A stretch of 64,000 nt of DNA, from NCBI GenBank assembly GCA_021229015.1, contig CM037778.1, forward strand, positions 16,437,214 through 16,501,213, written 5' to 3'. The stretch is from Solen grandis. Lineage: Eukaryota > Mollusca > Bivalvia > Adapedonta > Solenidae. Of this stretch, positions 45,967 through 57,720 are shown piece after piece (the stretch's first letter is position 1; each line of letters begins with the position of its first letter). The position numbers were made by a program, and so were the translations under genes. The notes beneath the pieces are model-generated. The model was not told the origin of the DNA, did not search any database, and worked only from the letters and a program-made list of their open reading frames with translations.

Positions 45967-48059
45967 CTTTTGGCTGACAAACATCGCTTACGAGTTTGTG
46001 GGTTGGGGGGCATTTACACACTGCTGGCATTACATTAGTGTCACAAGAAGCGCCGATGTAACAGCCCAGATTTTCTCCCCAGTCAGTTTTTTCCTCACCC
46101 AGTCTGTTCCCCCCTCCCCTCTAATTTTAAGGTTTTAGAGGTGGGGAAATTCTGGACTAGTCAGTCCCCCCCCCGTCTTATATATTGCGTGTGATTGTGG
46201 GGAAATTCTTGACCAGTCAGTCCCCCCCACCTGTCATGTAGATTGAGCATGAAGTCGGGGAAATTCTGTCCTAGTCAGTTTTCCCCCCTGTCATTTAGAT
46301 TGTATTGATGGTGGGGAAATTCTGGACCTTTCAGTTTATCCCCCCCCTACCTAATACTTTTATGCGAGATGGTGGGGAAATTCTTGACCAGTCAGTCCCC
46401 CCCCCCCTGTCATGTAGATTGGGCATTAAGTCGGGGAAATTCTGGCCTAGTCAGTTTTGCCCCCCCTGTCATGTAGACTGAGCATGAAGGTGGGGAATTC
46501 TGGCCTAGTCAGTTTTTCCCCCCCCCCCTTTGGGGGAAATTTGGACCAGTTTTTTTTCCCCCTATTAATTTTTTAACTGTTGGTGGGGAAATTCTGGTCT
46601 AGTCAGTTTTTTCCCCCTGCCATCTAGATTGTGAATAAAGGTTGGGAAATTTTGGACCAGTCAGTTTTTCCCCCTATCTAATATATTGTGCGAAATGGTT
46701 GAGAAATTTGGACCACAGTTTTCCCCCCTTCATTTAGATTGCTGATGGTGGGGAAATTCTGGACCAGTCATTTTTCCTCCCTATCCAATATATTGTGCGT
46801 GATGGTTGGGAAATTCTGGCCCAGTCAGTTTTCCCCCCAATTTTTGGGGGGGCCTTTTCCCAATAAAGCAACATTGCTTATGACTAACTTAAATTTTTAG
46901 CTAAAAATATAAATTGAGCTGTAAAGAAAAAATGAGAATTGGTAAACAGATATACGCATTCACCATTTATTTGCAAATACTTAAGACCACTAACTGGCAA
47001 GAAAATATATATGATGGGGGCAAAACTGACTAGAAAAAATTTCTCTATTGACATGCACAATATTTTAGAGGAGAAAAAACTGACTAGGCAAGAATTTCCC
47101 GACCTTCAGGCACAAAATATTAGATAGGGGAAAAACTGATTAGTCCAGAATTTCCCCACCATCTCGCACAATATATTGGATAGGGGGAAAATCTGACTGG
47201 TCCAGAATTTCGGGGGGGGGGGGAAGGCCGAATTTCCCCCACTAGCAAAATGGCAGGGGGGAAAGACTGACTGGTCCAGAATTTCCCACCATCACACGCA
47301 ATACATAAGACGGGCGGGGGGGGGGACTAACTAGGCCAGAATTTCACCATTTACACAAGTAATATATTGGAGAGAAAAAACTGACTAGGCCAGAATTTCC
47401 CCACCTTCATGCTCAATCTAAATGACATGGGGGAAAAAACTGACTAGGCCAGAATTTCCCTGACTTCATGCTCAATCTACACGACAGGGGGAAAAACTGA
47501 CTGGTCAAAAATTCCCCCACCATCTCGTGTAAAAATATTAGATACAATTTAATACAATCAATACAATCTAAATGACAGGGGGGGGGGGGGGGGGGACTAG
47601 GCCAGAAAACACAGGGGGAAAACTGACTGGTTTCCCCACCATCAATACAATCTAAATGACAGGGGGGGAAAGTGACAAGGCCAGAATTTCCCCCACCATC
47701 ACGCACAATATATTGGATAGGGGGAAAACTGACTGGTCCAGAATTTCCCCACCATTACGAACAATCTAAATGACAAGGGGGAAAAACTGGCTGGTCCAGA
47801 ATTTCCCCACCATCTCGCACAATATATTAGATAGGGGGGAAAAACTGACTGGTCCAGAATTTCCCCACCCCAGAAACCTTAAAAAAGAGGGGGGAAGAAC
47901 TGACTGGATTGGGAAAACCTGACTAGTTAGTTTTTTCCCCGGGGAAAAATCTGACTAGTCAGTTTATCCCCGGGGAAGAAACCGACTGGGGAAAAACTTG
48001 ACTGTTACACCGGTACCCGGTGAATTTACACCTTTACAATCAGGGGCGTCCGTACATTC
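45967..48059 (-). pseudogene. EB/EGF-like cysteine module exon split by a mobile element
   Basis: The minus-strand 5' piece (48010-48059) encodes ECTDAPDCKGVNSPGT and the 3' piece (45967-46052) encodes SCDTNVMPAVCKCPPTHKLV followed by SDVCQPK, with donor AAAAG|GTAAAA (phase 1). Cysteine spacing matches the exons at 59634 and 61171: C-x5-C at the start, C-x-C-x10-C at the end. The acceptor is not clean; the expected AG reads TTATTACG, suggesting a further lesion. The element sits in the loop between cysteines 2 and 3. The function of the module is unknown; EB/EGF-type modules are extracellular and disulphide-bonded. Confidence 0.7.
46057..48009. mobile_element. 1953-bp element of two inverted minisatellite arms with TGTAACAG ends
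   Basis: The ends are TGTAACAG...CTGTTACA, continuing as inverted repeats (CAG then TTTT(C/T)CCCCAGTC). Flanks are CCGA on the left and CCGG on the right, a probable 4-bp target duplication with one change. The left arm (to about 46860) repeats GGGGAAATTCTGGCCTAGTC AGTTTTTCCCCC with spacers like CATGTAGATTGAGCATGAAG. The right arm (from about 47010) carries the reverse complement, CCAGAATTTCCCCACCATC and GGGGGAAAAACTGACT. A unique AT-rich centre of about 150 bp lies between. No transposase is encoded, so it is non-autonomous. Confidence 0.85.
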
Positions 48060-48064
48060 CGTAA

Positions 48065-49382
48065 TAATAGTAAATTAAAAACAAACAAATTTGAAGATGG
48101 AAAATATAGCTTAATGAAAATGCGAAGTTGATTGTATTCTTTTTTAATAGTTGTTATCGTTGGACAAAATATCATCAAAATCTAAACAAACATGGCCTTT
48201 ATACTTTACTCTTCATTCTTGAACTTTGCATAGTGTCGATTCTTTGAATTACAGATGGGGAAATAATGTTTTCCTTTCATTAATCATAACAATGTATGTT
48301 AAAAGTTTTTAAGTCTAATTCTCTGTCAAAAATCTACGAATATCAATATCAAGTTAGATATAAAAATAATTCATTCCAACATGATATTATTAAAAATGAT
48401 AGAAAGAAATAATCTATTTACAATTGATAAATAATCTGTTTGTCATAAAATCCAGCTTTTGTAATACCAAACGGTACCTTATAAAAAGGTCCAAGATACA
48501 TTAAGTTCCAGCCAGCCCTTTTTGCAATGTACAGTATAATCAATACTAATTGTAAACAAAGGCTAAACATATAAAAGATATGATGCCTGTTTAACAGGTA
48601 CCGCAGTTTTCGCCCGCTTGGCTAGTCCCAAAGTTTTATATTTAACTAACCAAAGTTTTCCCTCAACTGTCGTGATAACGTTTATTTTCATTTACCTTAA
48701 GCTCAACGTTTATTTTAAATTCTTATCACTCTCTCAAAATATTGTTAAAGAAGAAAATGAGTTCTCAATACGTTAAGACAACCTAAAGGTGTTTGTTTTT
48801 AACTGAAAAGTACCCGAGTGAGTCTTATAAGTTAGTCACCTAATAAAACGACGTATGTTAGTATTGCAATGTAGTAGAAACATTGTAATTTACTTCGTGC
48901 AATCTTATTTTCCCAAAGACAAAATATCGTTCGAAAAGTTTAGCAAAATATGCACATATTGCCGAAATGAAGACCGTTGAAAATTGAGCCATAAAAAGAC
49001 AACTGCATCTTACAACATTCAATTTTAACTGCTTTTTACCATTTCGCAAAAATCATTCTTTTATTGACAAATACTTCTCTACTTCGAATGGGACATTGAC
49101 TCGTGACATGAAAATGTATTTTGTACCTTAAAGCATAAACACGAGTATTAAAGCAATTTGTGGATAAAAAAACATTGGATCATCAATTTCAACAGCGTTG
49201 TATCTTTCATTTTTTTCGCAAAATAAATCCGATTAAATGTTAAATTGCGCTTTAAGTTTCACTTTTAAAAATCTTACAATACTACGATTAGCATGTAATT
49301 AAGCTAAATGCCATCAGAAAGATATAACTCTCCAAATATTGTTTTTCAAGAATAAAATACAAAGACAAATCAAACTGAGAGA

Positions 49383-49419
<37 letters not shown>

Positions 49420-49670
49420 ATGACATGCAAGTGTATTAGCGTCAATCCAGGTTATGTTATGAGTCATGCATTCTCACGAGGTTCGTCGCGAACTGTGTTT
49501 GTTTAATCTGAGTATGAGTAACTTTCCGGTATCAGGACACAAATATCGCAAAAATATAAACAACAATTTACCTAAGCCCTAAATATCAAAACCCGATTGC
49601 AATATCATAAATAAACAATGAAAAAAAAAAAACAAAAAAAAAAACAACAACAACAAAAAAACATCAAACT
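48065..49670. other. Non-coding stretch with (TG)n at 49387-49418
   Basis: AT-rich, with a dinucleotide repeat and A-rich (CAA)n sequence near 49620-49660 just before an exon donor. No other feature. Confidence 0.5.
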
Positions 49671-49673
49671 TAC

Positions 49674-49762
49674 CATTGCGGGATATAATTTATTCCCAAG
49701 CTGATGGTCATCTATGGCAGAAAACACTTGGTAGAATTGGTGTATATATGACTTTAATCTCA
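49674..49762 (-). CDS. Unrecognised gene, upstream exon
   Basis: The donor CAATG|GTAAGT is a near-perfect consensus; the acceptor CTGATTAG is weaker. It encodes RLKSYIHQFYQVFSAIDDHQ and LGNKLYPAM, and its phase-0 end fits the 42276-42456 exon, giving a continuous helical segment. The assignment across a 7.2-kb intron containing an assembly gap is inference. Confidence 0.55.
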
Positions 49763-50119
49763 CTAATCAGTGATTTGAATGGTCTATAAAAGGTCCCGTG
49801 GTTAGGAGTAGCATAGATGTTCCATAAGTTTCAGCTTATTTTATTGCATTCAAAAAAGAAAAAAGAAAATAAATAAAAAATAACGACCACATTGAATAAT
49901 AAATAAAGTTGACTGTGGTTAATATTTTTCATCAATAAAAATAATAATTTCGGTAAAATCTCCTGAAGTGGATGTTTTACGTGGATTAAAACAACGCTTT
50001 TGCGAATTGACACCTTCCTTAAAATATCCTGGGTGAAGTAATAATGTTAACCTGTAGATTTAATTGTTCATAAACTGTTGACTGTCCGACTGTTCCCCAG
50101 TATCAAGTTAGGTCTAATG

Positions 50120-50260
50120 GTGAGGAAATGTAGGGTGTACTCGGATGCCTCCGTACATTCGGGGTCTTCCTCCACCTGTAATAAGCTGGACGTCGCTATA
50201 TGACTGAAATACTGTCGAAGCGACGGTAAACTCAAATAGTCATGTCAAATGTAGGGAGCT
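50120..50260 (+). mobile_element. SINE 3' fragment, + strand
   Basis: GTCTTCCTCCACCTGTAATA, AGCTGGACGTCGCTATATGA and CTGAAATACTGTCGAAGCGA then CGGTAAACTC. This is the same 3' domain as the SINE at 20.05 kb. The tRNA head is missing. Confidence 0.65.
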
Positions 50261-50484
50261 CTCACACAACGATAAATAATCCGTTTTGTGGTAAATACGA
50301 TTTTCTTTTCTTCTTTTCTTTCCTGTCTGTGGCAATCCACAAATTCAAATAGTAACAATAATATAGTCCGTGAAAACACAGTAGTATCAAGTAATAATAA
50401 TGATGGTTATCCACAAAAATGTCCGTGAAATCACAGTAAAAGTAGTATTTAATATCAGTTAATAAGTTTCATTAGGCAATATTA

Positions 50485-51345
50485 ATCATATTCTTGGCAA
50501 AGAATTGGAAAACTGATAAATGACTAATTGACAACAAATATCCATTTCATCTTGGAAAAACAGAATGTATATTATTTGGATCAGAGCGCAAACTTAGCAA
50601 AGTAGAAAATTTTAATATTAAATGTAATGATCATTTTATCGAATTTCACACTTTTGTGAGATATCTAGGCTCATTTTTAGGCAGATTTGTCAGGAACATC
50701 TATTATATAACATTGTGAAAAAGGTCAATTTTAGGATCAAATTTTTATATAGAAAGCAATCTGTTTTAAGCAAATCATTGAACAAAAATCTCTGTAAATC
50801 TTTGATTCAGTGTTTCATCGTCGTGGTTCTGTGGATTAACAAAAAATCATAAAAACAAGCACAAAACAAAATTGTAAGATCCATTCACAATTTTCACATT
50901 AGATCATCATTTGGAGTAAAAGATTTCACAGATCTTTTTTTTTTTTAATGTAGAACTAAGAAGTTATCAACTGAGACTGAATCATGTACATAGAATGTTT
51001 TACAACACCTGTCCAACTTATATGAAGGTAAGTTTTATAAAATGTTCAAATGTTCATTCCTACAGAAATAGATCCGGTCTCAACTTTTATATACCACGAG
51101 TTGATGGTTTTATCCCAAAATCGCTTTATTATAATTCTATTAAAGACTGGAATATGTTGCTAGTTCAAATCAAAGCAACAAAGTCGAAATTTGCTTTCAA
51201 GATATTAGTTAAAGATCACCGTTTACATTTATTCTTAGCTTTTTATGATCGGATCATTTTAAGTAATAAGTATATTAAAATGTTTCATAATACTTACATA
51301 TAATCTTGTCAATCTAAACATAACTTTTAGAATGTCCATTTCTTT
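50485..51345 (+). mobile_element. 5'-truncated LINE, C-terminal RT region, decayed
   Basis: Conceptual translation across frames gives HLGKTECILFGSERKLSK and VRYLGSFLG (RT thumb region). After several stops an open frame of 102 codons (50995-51303) follows: NTCPTYMKVSFIKCSNVHSY, LNFYIPRVDG, IKDWNMLLVQIKATKSKFAF. This is the conserved C-terminal tail of CR1/L2-like LINE polymerases. It belongs to a different LINE family from the 0.5-6 kb copy. Typical 5' truncation; no active protein. Confidence 0.7.
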
Positions 51346-52110
51346 TGCAAGGTGATTTTGTTTAAAATATGTTCCGTTGTATATTAATTGTAAGATCAAT
51401 ATTGATAATTCCTTTAAGAATACTGTTTCTGAAATTTAATTCAATATGTTTTCTCATGACAAAGTCAAATGAACAATTATCTGTCACGTAAGACCCATTT
51501 ATGACATAAATTTTCTATTATATTTTAGTCACTTTAAGATCAAATGTGACTGTAACTTTAACAGGGGGACCCAGTTGAAAAATAAGTTTTTCATGAAAAT
51601 GAAAATCTTTACTGGTAATCCTGTGCACTCTTTTTATCAAACATATTAAAGTCAATTTCAAATTTAATGAAATCTTAACTGTGATATAACATCAATTTAG
51701 TGCAATATAAATGCAACATCTTAATATTCTTTTACCTGTGATTTTAAGCAATATGAGATAATATGGTTTTATTATGATATTATGTTATGTTTATTATTAT
51801 GCATTGATGAATTGTGCACAAATAAATATAATGATAAAAGTGTGGAAAATTGAAGATAATTAGTTGCATATTCATAATCTCATATATATAGCGTATGACA
51901 ATATGCAATATTTTAGGTTTAAAACACATAAGTAAAGAGAGTCAAGAATATTGTATAGATGTAATGAAAAATGCAATAAAGCATTAAAATGTATTTCATT
52001 GTAGAAATTGTTTCCCATTTTTACCCATTATATACATTTTCAACATAAATATAATATACTCAAAAAAGCTGAAACACAAAACTGCAGATATATAATGAAT
52101 TAAGACCAAT
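51346..52110. other. Non-coding AT-rich stretch, possible LINE 3' UTR
   Basis: It ends near 51820 with CAAATAAATATAATGATAAA, compatible with the tail of the preceding LINE. Nothing else. Confidence 0.35.
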
Positions 52111-52119
52111 TAATGAAGA

Positions 52120-52330
52120 ATTTTGTTTGCTTGATTTAACGTCCCACTGACAGTATTTCAGTCATTTGGAGACGATGTCTATTTGAGACAGATATAGTGC
52201 TTCCATACTGCAGTATCATACCGTAGACATGTGGCATGATACCACACCCAGTCACATTATCCTGACACCAGGCCAACCAGTCCTGCAACTACCCTTATAT
52301 GCTGAACGCCATGCAAGGGAGCTATGAAGA
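52120..52330 (+). mobile_element. SINE-like dispersed repeat
   Basis: TTTGCTTGATTTAACGTCCC, ACTGACAGTATTTCAGTCAT, GAGACAGATATAGTGCTTCC and GTAGACATGTGGCATGATAC, shared in order with the sequence right of the scaffold gap (43430-43520). No coding content. Confidence 0.6.
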
Positions 52331-52339
52331 ACTTTATTG

Positions 52340-53525
52340 AAATATCTATTTATTTAGGTGGAAAATGAAAAACGTTTTAGAAATTATCTTATGTAAATAC
52401 ATGTACTAGCATGCAGATATTTTAACATACATGTATTTTTTCACAAATTTCATCAAATACTTGTCCTTTTGTCTATAATACTGTAAAGATCAGGTTGTTA
52501 CCATTGAACGCATACTTTGAATAGCTATTTCGCCTATTTTCTCTCTATCATAATTATCGCTAACCATTACCGAAATCCGAACCTTTCCGAAATGCACTTT
52601 ATTTCTTGGATCAAAACAAATACTAGGAAAAAAAACAGGTATATTTTGATAAATTTTCATTTCATTGACTTTCATAAAACACTGAATCACTCTTGAGCAT
52701 GAACGTCAACATCTATAATGACTACAAGACGATAACATCATAAAAGTTTCACTACATAATTAGCGAAATATAAACAAATGGCATCCTGTGATATGACGCT
52801 TTTTTCCCCCGCAATATCTTTTGTCCTTTTTTCAATTTTAGAGTGCGTCGAAAATATTATAATTTATTCACCAATCTTTCAAAAAATATCAAATTACCTT
52901 GTATAGACCTTTTCATACAGTTGAAAATGGCAACTTTGTTGATCAACGTATTGTTTGTTGCACTTCAAGCATCCTTTCAGAATATGAAAAATCTCGGTAC
53001 CAATAATGGTTTTGCGCTACTCCCATTTTTAAAAGATATTTATCATATTGACATAATCTTGTAAATTTCATTTAATTATCAATATTGTTAGTGTATGTTC
53101 CTATGTTGAGATGAATATTTTAAAGATATAAATAAAACATATAATCTCTAATCATAATAAAACTAAAATGGGGTGCGAACGGATCAATTCCGAATTGCTA
53201 CATTTTGTTTTCATTTCCAGCATTGAATACAATTCATTTCTGAATCGTGTTTGCGTAGTATCTCTTTATTTCTGATTTCAATCATCTCCCCTAAATTCTA
53301 AGCAAAAAACGTATTATTACAAAAATGTCGCAACTGAAACCGAATGGATTTCAAACTTTCACATTTGACTCTATTGACAATCCACAAACTAAATACAGTA
53401 TCCCCGACGGTTTTTAACCATCAGACGAAATCTATAATATATTATTTATATCTATATTACCCAGTATGTCGTTTATTTGTATCATTGTTAATGTTATCTT
53501 TAATTAAACACCTTGTGATAATATC
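52340..53525. other. Non-coding stretch
   Basis: A pyrimidine-tract AG on the minus strand near 52625 is followed by a 66-codon frame, but phases do not fit the neighbouring exons. No feature is supported. Confidence 0.35.
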
Positions 53526-53530
53526 AAACA

Positions 53531-54045
53531 TGTCCGTGGTCTCTCGGCGGTCGTCGTGATTTTGCTAGGTGGCGGTAGTGTTAGTGGCCTATATAAGCGC
53601 GAGTTTTTCAGTTGTTCGGTCAGTGTCACCTCGACTGTCGAACGGTACACATCTAGCTACAGCAATTACAGCGTTTACTGGGCTTTGGGTTTATTTAGAG
53701 TAGGATATCTCTAGGGTGTCTCAAGGAAGCCTATCTTTATTGAGATAAAGATACGTCCTATGCCGCGCATCTCGGGTCACAGTGGTTCTGTCTTTAAGGA
53801 TAGCTAAGGAAGGCACCGTGAAGCCTGGTAGCATTGTGAAGCTCTGTGTACGGCTTCATTGAGGTTAGGGTATAGCATCGTTGTGCCGGCATCATAGTAC
53901 CAGCATCTTGGTGTTAGTTTCTAAGCGCGGGTATCGTAATACCAGCATCATAGTGCCAGTATCAAAGTGCAAGCATCATAGTACCAGCTTCAAAGTGCAG
54001 GCATCGTAGTGCAAGCATCAAAGTGACAGCTTCATTGAGGCAGTG
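53531..54045 (+). promoter_or_regulatory. GC-rich TATA promoter-like island, possible solo LTR or lncRNA start
   Basis: TATATAAGCGCGAG at 53590 lies about 30 bp before TCAGTGTC, an initiator-like site, in a locally GC-rich block. Downstream (53885-54040) is a tandem of 17-18 bp units like AGCATCATAGTGCCAGTATC AAAGTGCA. The block starts TGTCCGTGGTCTCTC. No ORF follows. A solo LTR is possible (TG start, TATA, later AATAAA at about 54435), but no CA end or duplication was identified. Confidence 0.4.
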
Positions 54046-54049
54046 GGCC

Positions 54050-57000
54050 TTGTATATATGCCAATATAATTGATTTCAGTGATTTTATATACATATTATA
54101 ATATCGAATCATTGTTATATTTTAATCATTAGGTAAGTAGTCGCAAGGAAAATTAATCATAGCTGTTGCTTCTCTTCATTGTATATAGTTATACATATAT
54201 ACTAATCAAAAGACAGGAAGTCAAGAGGAAAATTATATATCTTAAATTAAATCGCTCGGACGTACAATAGTTTTGGTTTCATTATCGGTAGCGATCAATT
54301 GTTTTTTAACCATTTTTTTATCGCTTTGTACCAAACGTTCAGCCATTTCATATCGGGAAAATTGTACAATTTCATTTTGTTTCACATTTGTATACCCGTT
54401 CTACAATATGATTTATAAGCAATATGTTTTATGTAAAATAAAGCAGACTTAGTTTTAATGGTGCACAAAGCCACTCTCATGTAATCATGATTACAATGTG
54501 GTATTTCTCCCTAGCGCGTTGCAAAGTACTTTAAATATTCCTAAGTGCTCTCTTAAAAACTGCTCCCTTGATCTGTGATTTCTGTCTTCACATACAATCT
54601 CCTATTTCAATAAGGTTGATACATGCTTAAGATGTCGACAGAAAAGACTCAGTACACTGCTTTATTTATCAGTGATTTACTTTACAAATCTCAAAAAGAG
54701 TCATCGATCGGGTACAGAATTGCAATAAGACTAGTCATACCGAACGCCATTCAACCGAATTCTACGCCATTCCTAACACCATTTAGCCAAATTCCTTGCC
54801 TTTTCGATTGTTCAGTCCTGATTTGTTTCCTTCAACAACTAAAATATTTTATCAGAATTTCGTTATACTAAAAACGTTCCCCCCCCTCCCTCCCGATCTT
54901 CCGCCCCTGGACAAAACACCCCTGCTCAATTGTGTATATGTGGACGATCCACCCCCACCACCATTATTTTTCACAAGATGATAAAAATAACCCAATAATA
55001 ACACCAATGATTAATGAAATTACCATTGAACTGATAGTGTTAAGGATGTAAGATAAGTCTTCAATTATTTACACTTGTACGGACCCAGACAATTTCCGTT
55101 CGGAGTCAACGGTCGGCGTGATTTATGAATTCCGAATCTTATATAATTTCGTATAAAATATAAAAAATAAATATTCGTTAGCATATTGTAGCTGGCATTG
55201 AACAATCCCCGTACGTGCATCGTTCGGATACCGCTTATGATCGTGCAGCAAACACACTATATTTGGTGCACATGTTTTAAATAAATCATGTTGAGATTAT
55301 GAAGTCGTAAGACATTCGTCCGGCTCTCGCACAGTTATCGCAATTTTAGACATCACTCGTCAAATCGAACGGATATCAAGCAGTCATCAAACAGCAACCC
55401 CGTAGCGGCCGCACCATAGTCTAGAAGATTTCAAGTGCCCGCATCCTCAATGGTGACTTTTTGACGCCCGTATGATGTCAAAAAAATCTTCCGGAAGTCG
55501 AAAGGCGATCGACATTCGTTCGGCCGAATGTGTTTTAAAATACGCAAGAATCTCTGCGCTTAAATGTTACCAAGTTTTTATGACGAAACCGATACTCTAT
55601 CCAGACAACGGTTAACAATTCCAATATATCCTTGACAAATATGCGCTTTTAATTAAGATAGTGTCAATGGTAACAAGGCAACCTATATTGATCTTAGAAC
55701 GCCTATAAGTCTGAACTTGTCATCATAACATCTCCGTCGCAAAAGAGACGTTTTCCCTCTTTCAAGAGAGTATATATTTGATTCTTAATGCCGGTACCTT
55801 GACTTGACTTTTTCCATCTGCCTTATACACACAAATGTTCCAGTCTCAAATCAAAATTTAAATCATAGGTCCTGAATATTCAAATGCAATATAATGTTTA
55901 TTTCATTAATAATGGCTTCTGGCCCAAAATGCAACACATGTATACAAATATTAATACAATATATGAAAAAGTTGTGTACCTATGTTAAATCCTCTCTGAG
56001 TACTTTCTTATTTATTCAACAAATGATATAATCACAGAAATACAATAGACAGTATGTATTTTATAAAATATAATAGGTTTAGTTTTTAATTTCGCATGCA
56101 AACATGATTTCAATGTTCTTCTCAATATGTTTGCGTATCTCATCAGTGCGTTACAACGTAAATAAATGTTTTTGCTAAGGAACTATCCTTTAAAGCTGCA
56201 CTGTAAATAATTTTAGATTTATTTGTTTACTTTCTTCACAAAATTAAAAATATCGTATCCATCTTTTCCTGCATATATCAAGCAAGAACGAATGGAAATT
56301 ATACAAAGTCCGTTTATCAGTGATGTACGCTGAAAAAAAAAGTAAAAATATAAATTGTTTTGTATAGAAAAATACTGGACGTAACTGACGTTTACTGATA
56401 ATAAATCGCTCCAGATATAGTCAATAATAAATTTTGTTGTTGTTCATTTTACGGTTACATATTGATAAGATAAACATTACGCATTACTTATCCCACACAT
56501 CATGTAATTAACAAACAACAATGTATTATTACAAGCTCAATACAGTAGATATAATGCCTATTGCCCAGATCACAAGTGAAGCGATAAGTAGGTCATGTTC
56601 TACATGTATAAACATCATTAAATACAAACATCTACTGTCTAATGACTTATTATTAATATAAAAATGACATATTTCACTTTCTTTACACACTTTATTTCTG
56701 AAGCAATCATCTTCAAACTTTATGACAATGTTTATGGCCATAATCTCTTAGTCAAGATGATCGACGATTATAGCTGATATCAGCCAATTAAGTCAGGAGT
56801 TTTGCCCCTTTTAATATAAAAATGACAGATTTCACTTTGTTTACACTCTAGCATCTTTATTTTTCAAGAAATCATCTTTGAACTTCTCAGGAAAGTTTGG
56901 TAATGGCTGATATATAATTTAAAGAAATACGTGTTTGGCCCTTGAAATTTCAGAACATCACACATATACATACTCTAGCATCTACATTTCCTGCAGTGCA

Positions 57001-57100
57001 GACAATGAAAGTAATGTTTCTCAGGTGGGCGACTTCAGGGCCATCTCTTGTTATAATACTGATTCAAGAATAAAAAGAGAATCAATTATAAAATTTAGGA
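54050..57100. other. Non-coding stretch; CpG-richer patch at 55080-55560
   Basis: Short open frames only. The patch has CGTTCGG, GCGGCCGC and CGATCGACATTCGTTCGG, unlike its AT-rich surroundings, but carries no open frame or recognised motif. Confidence 0.4.
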
Positions 57101-57119
57101 CTGTGATAATACAAACATC

Positions 57120-57720
57120 CATTTGACGGTTCTGGTACAATGCTTTACAATTTGTGAATTAAATACTTGAAGATTGTTATAATTCTTGCAGGGATTATTT
57201 AAAGAATAACATAACAAAAGGTCAGATTAAAAGATGTATTTAATGAAATATCTGGTTTTACCAAACATAGAATAAGAGTAGAGAAAATATAATTTTGAAA
57301 AGTTTCTCGATACTCTTATTTTATTTTTAAACTAAATTTATATTTTGCCGTTTAGTTAATCAACTTTTATAAAATGGGCGGCTAAATGTTCAATAGATGG
57401 AGGTAAGTCACCAATATGGTATGAGCACAACCCATCACTGCTTGTTTAACTCCGGTAGAAATGGTAGTCATGGCAGCATCGAGAGAACGTTCTCTCTCCC
57501 AGCGTGTCCGTTCTGGTGTCTTTTGTAACAACGCTATACACTGTCACTGTCATGCACAAACTAGGACGTCAACACACCATCATATCTAACCACTTTGCTC
57601 TGCCCACAGTTAGTAATATTGGATTCATTATAACATTATTTTGCTTAGTAATTATAGATAAATGTTTTTTCTCCTTCTCTCTCAATAGTTGAATGGACTG
57701 TCAGAGGAAAGTGAATATAT
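57120..57720 (-). other. Probable 3' UTR/flank of the EB/EGF-TM gene
   Basis: Lies about 400-1000 bp downstream of the stop at 58114 on the minus strand. It has minus-strand AATAAA near 57320 and a perfect palindrome GAGAGAACGTTCTCTC near 57480. Conserved in order with 45000-45470, which argues it is a transcribed or regulatory end of a duplicated gene. Confidence 0.45.

Larger units (their letters stand above)
40934..49762 (-). other. Gene span: unrecognised protein-coding gene, three 3' exons
   Basis: Exons at 49674-49762, 42276-42456 and 40934-41688 join with matching phases (0, then 1) into an open frame of about 340 codons ending in a stop. The family was not recognised. The N-terminal visible part is helical and hydrophobic-patterned; the C-terminal 250 residues are Ser/Pro/Arg/Gln-rich and look disordered. 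The 5' exons were not found; they may lie further right or be too short to see. The 7.2-kb intron holds the scaffold gap and an interrupted EB-like exon. Confidence 0.6.

Noticed and set aside
47413..47706. 97-codon open frame with repeated PPCHLDCID
   Set aside because: Translation of the minisatellite arm of the inverted element.
52490..52690. Possible minus-strand exon after a pyrimidine tract (FVLIQEIKCISERF or ICFDPRNKVHFG)
   Set aside because: Neither reading ends in the phase needed by the 49674-49762 exon, and the donor is weak.
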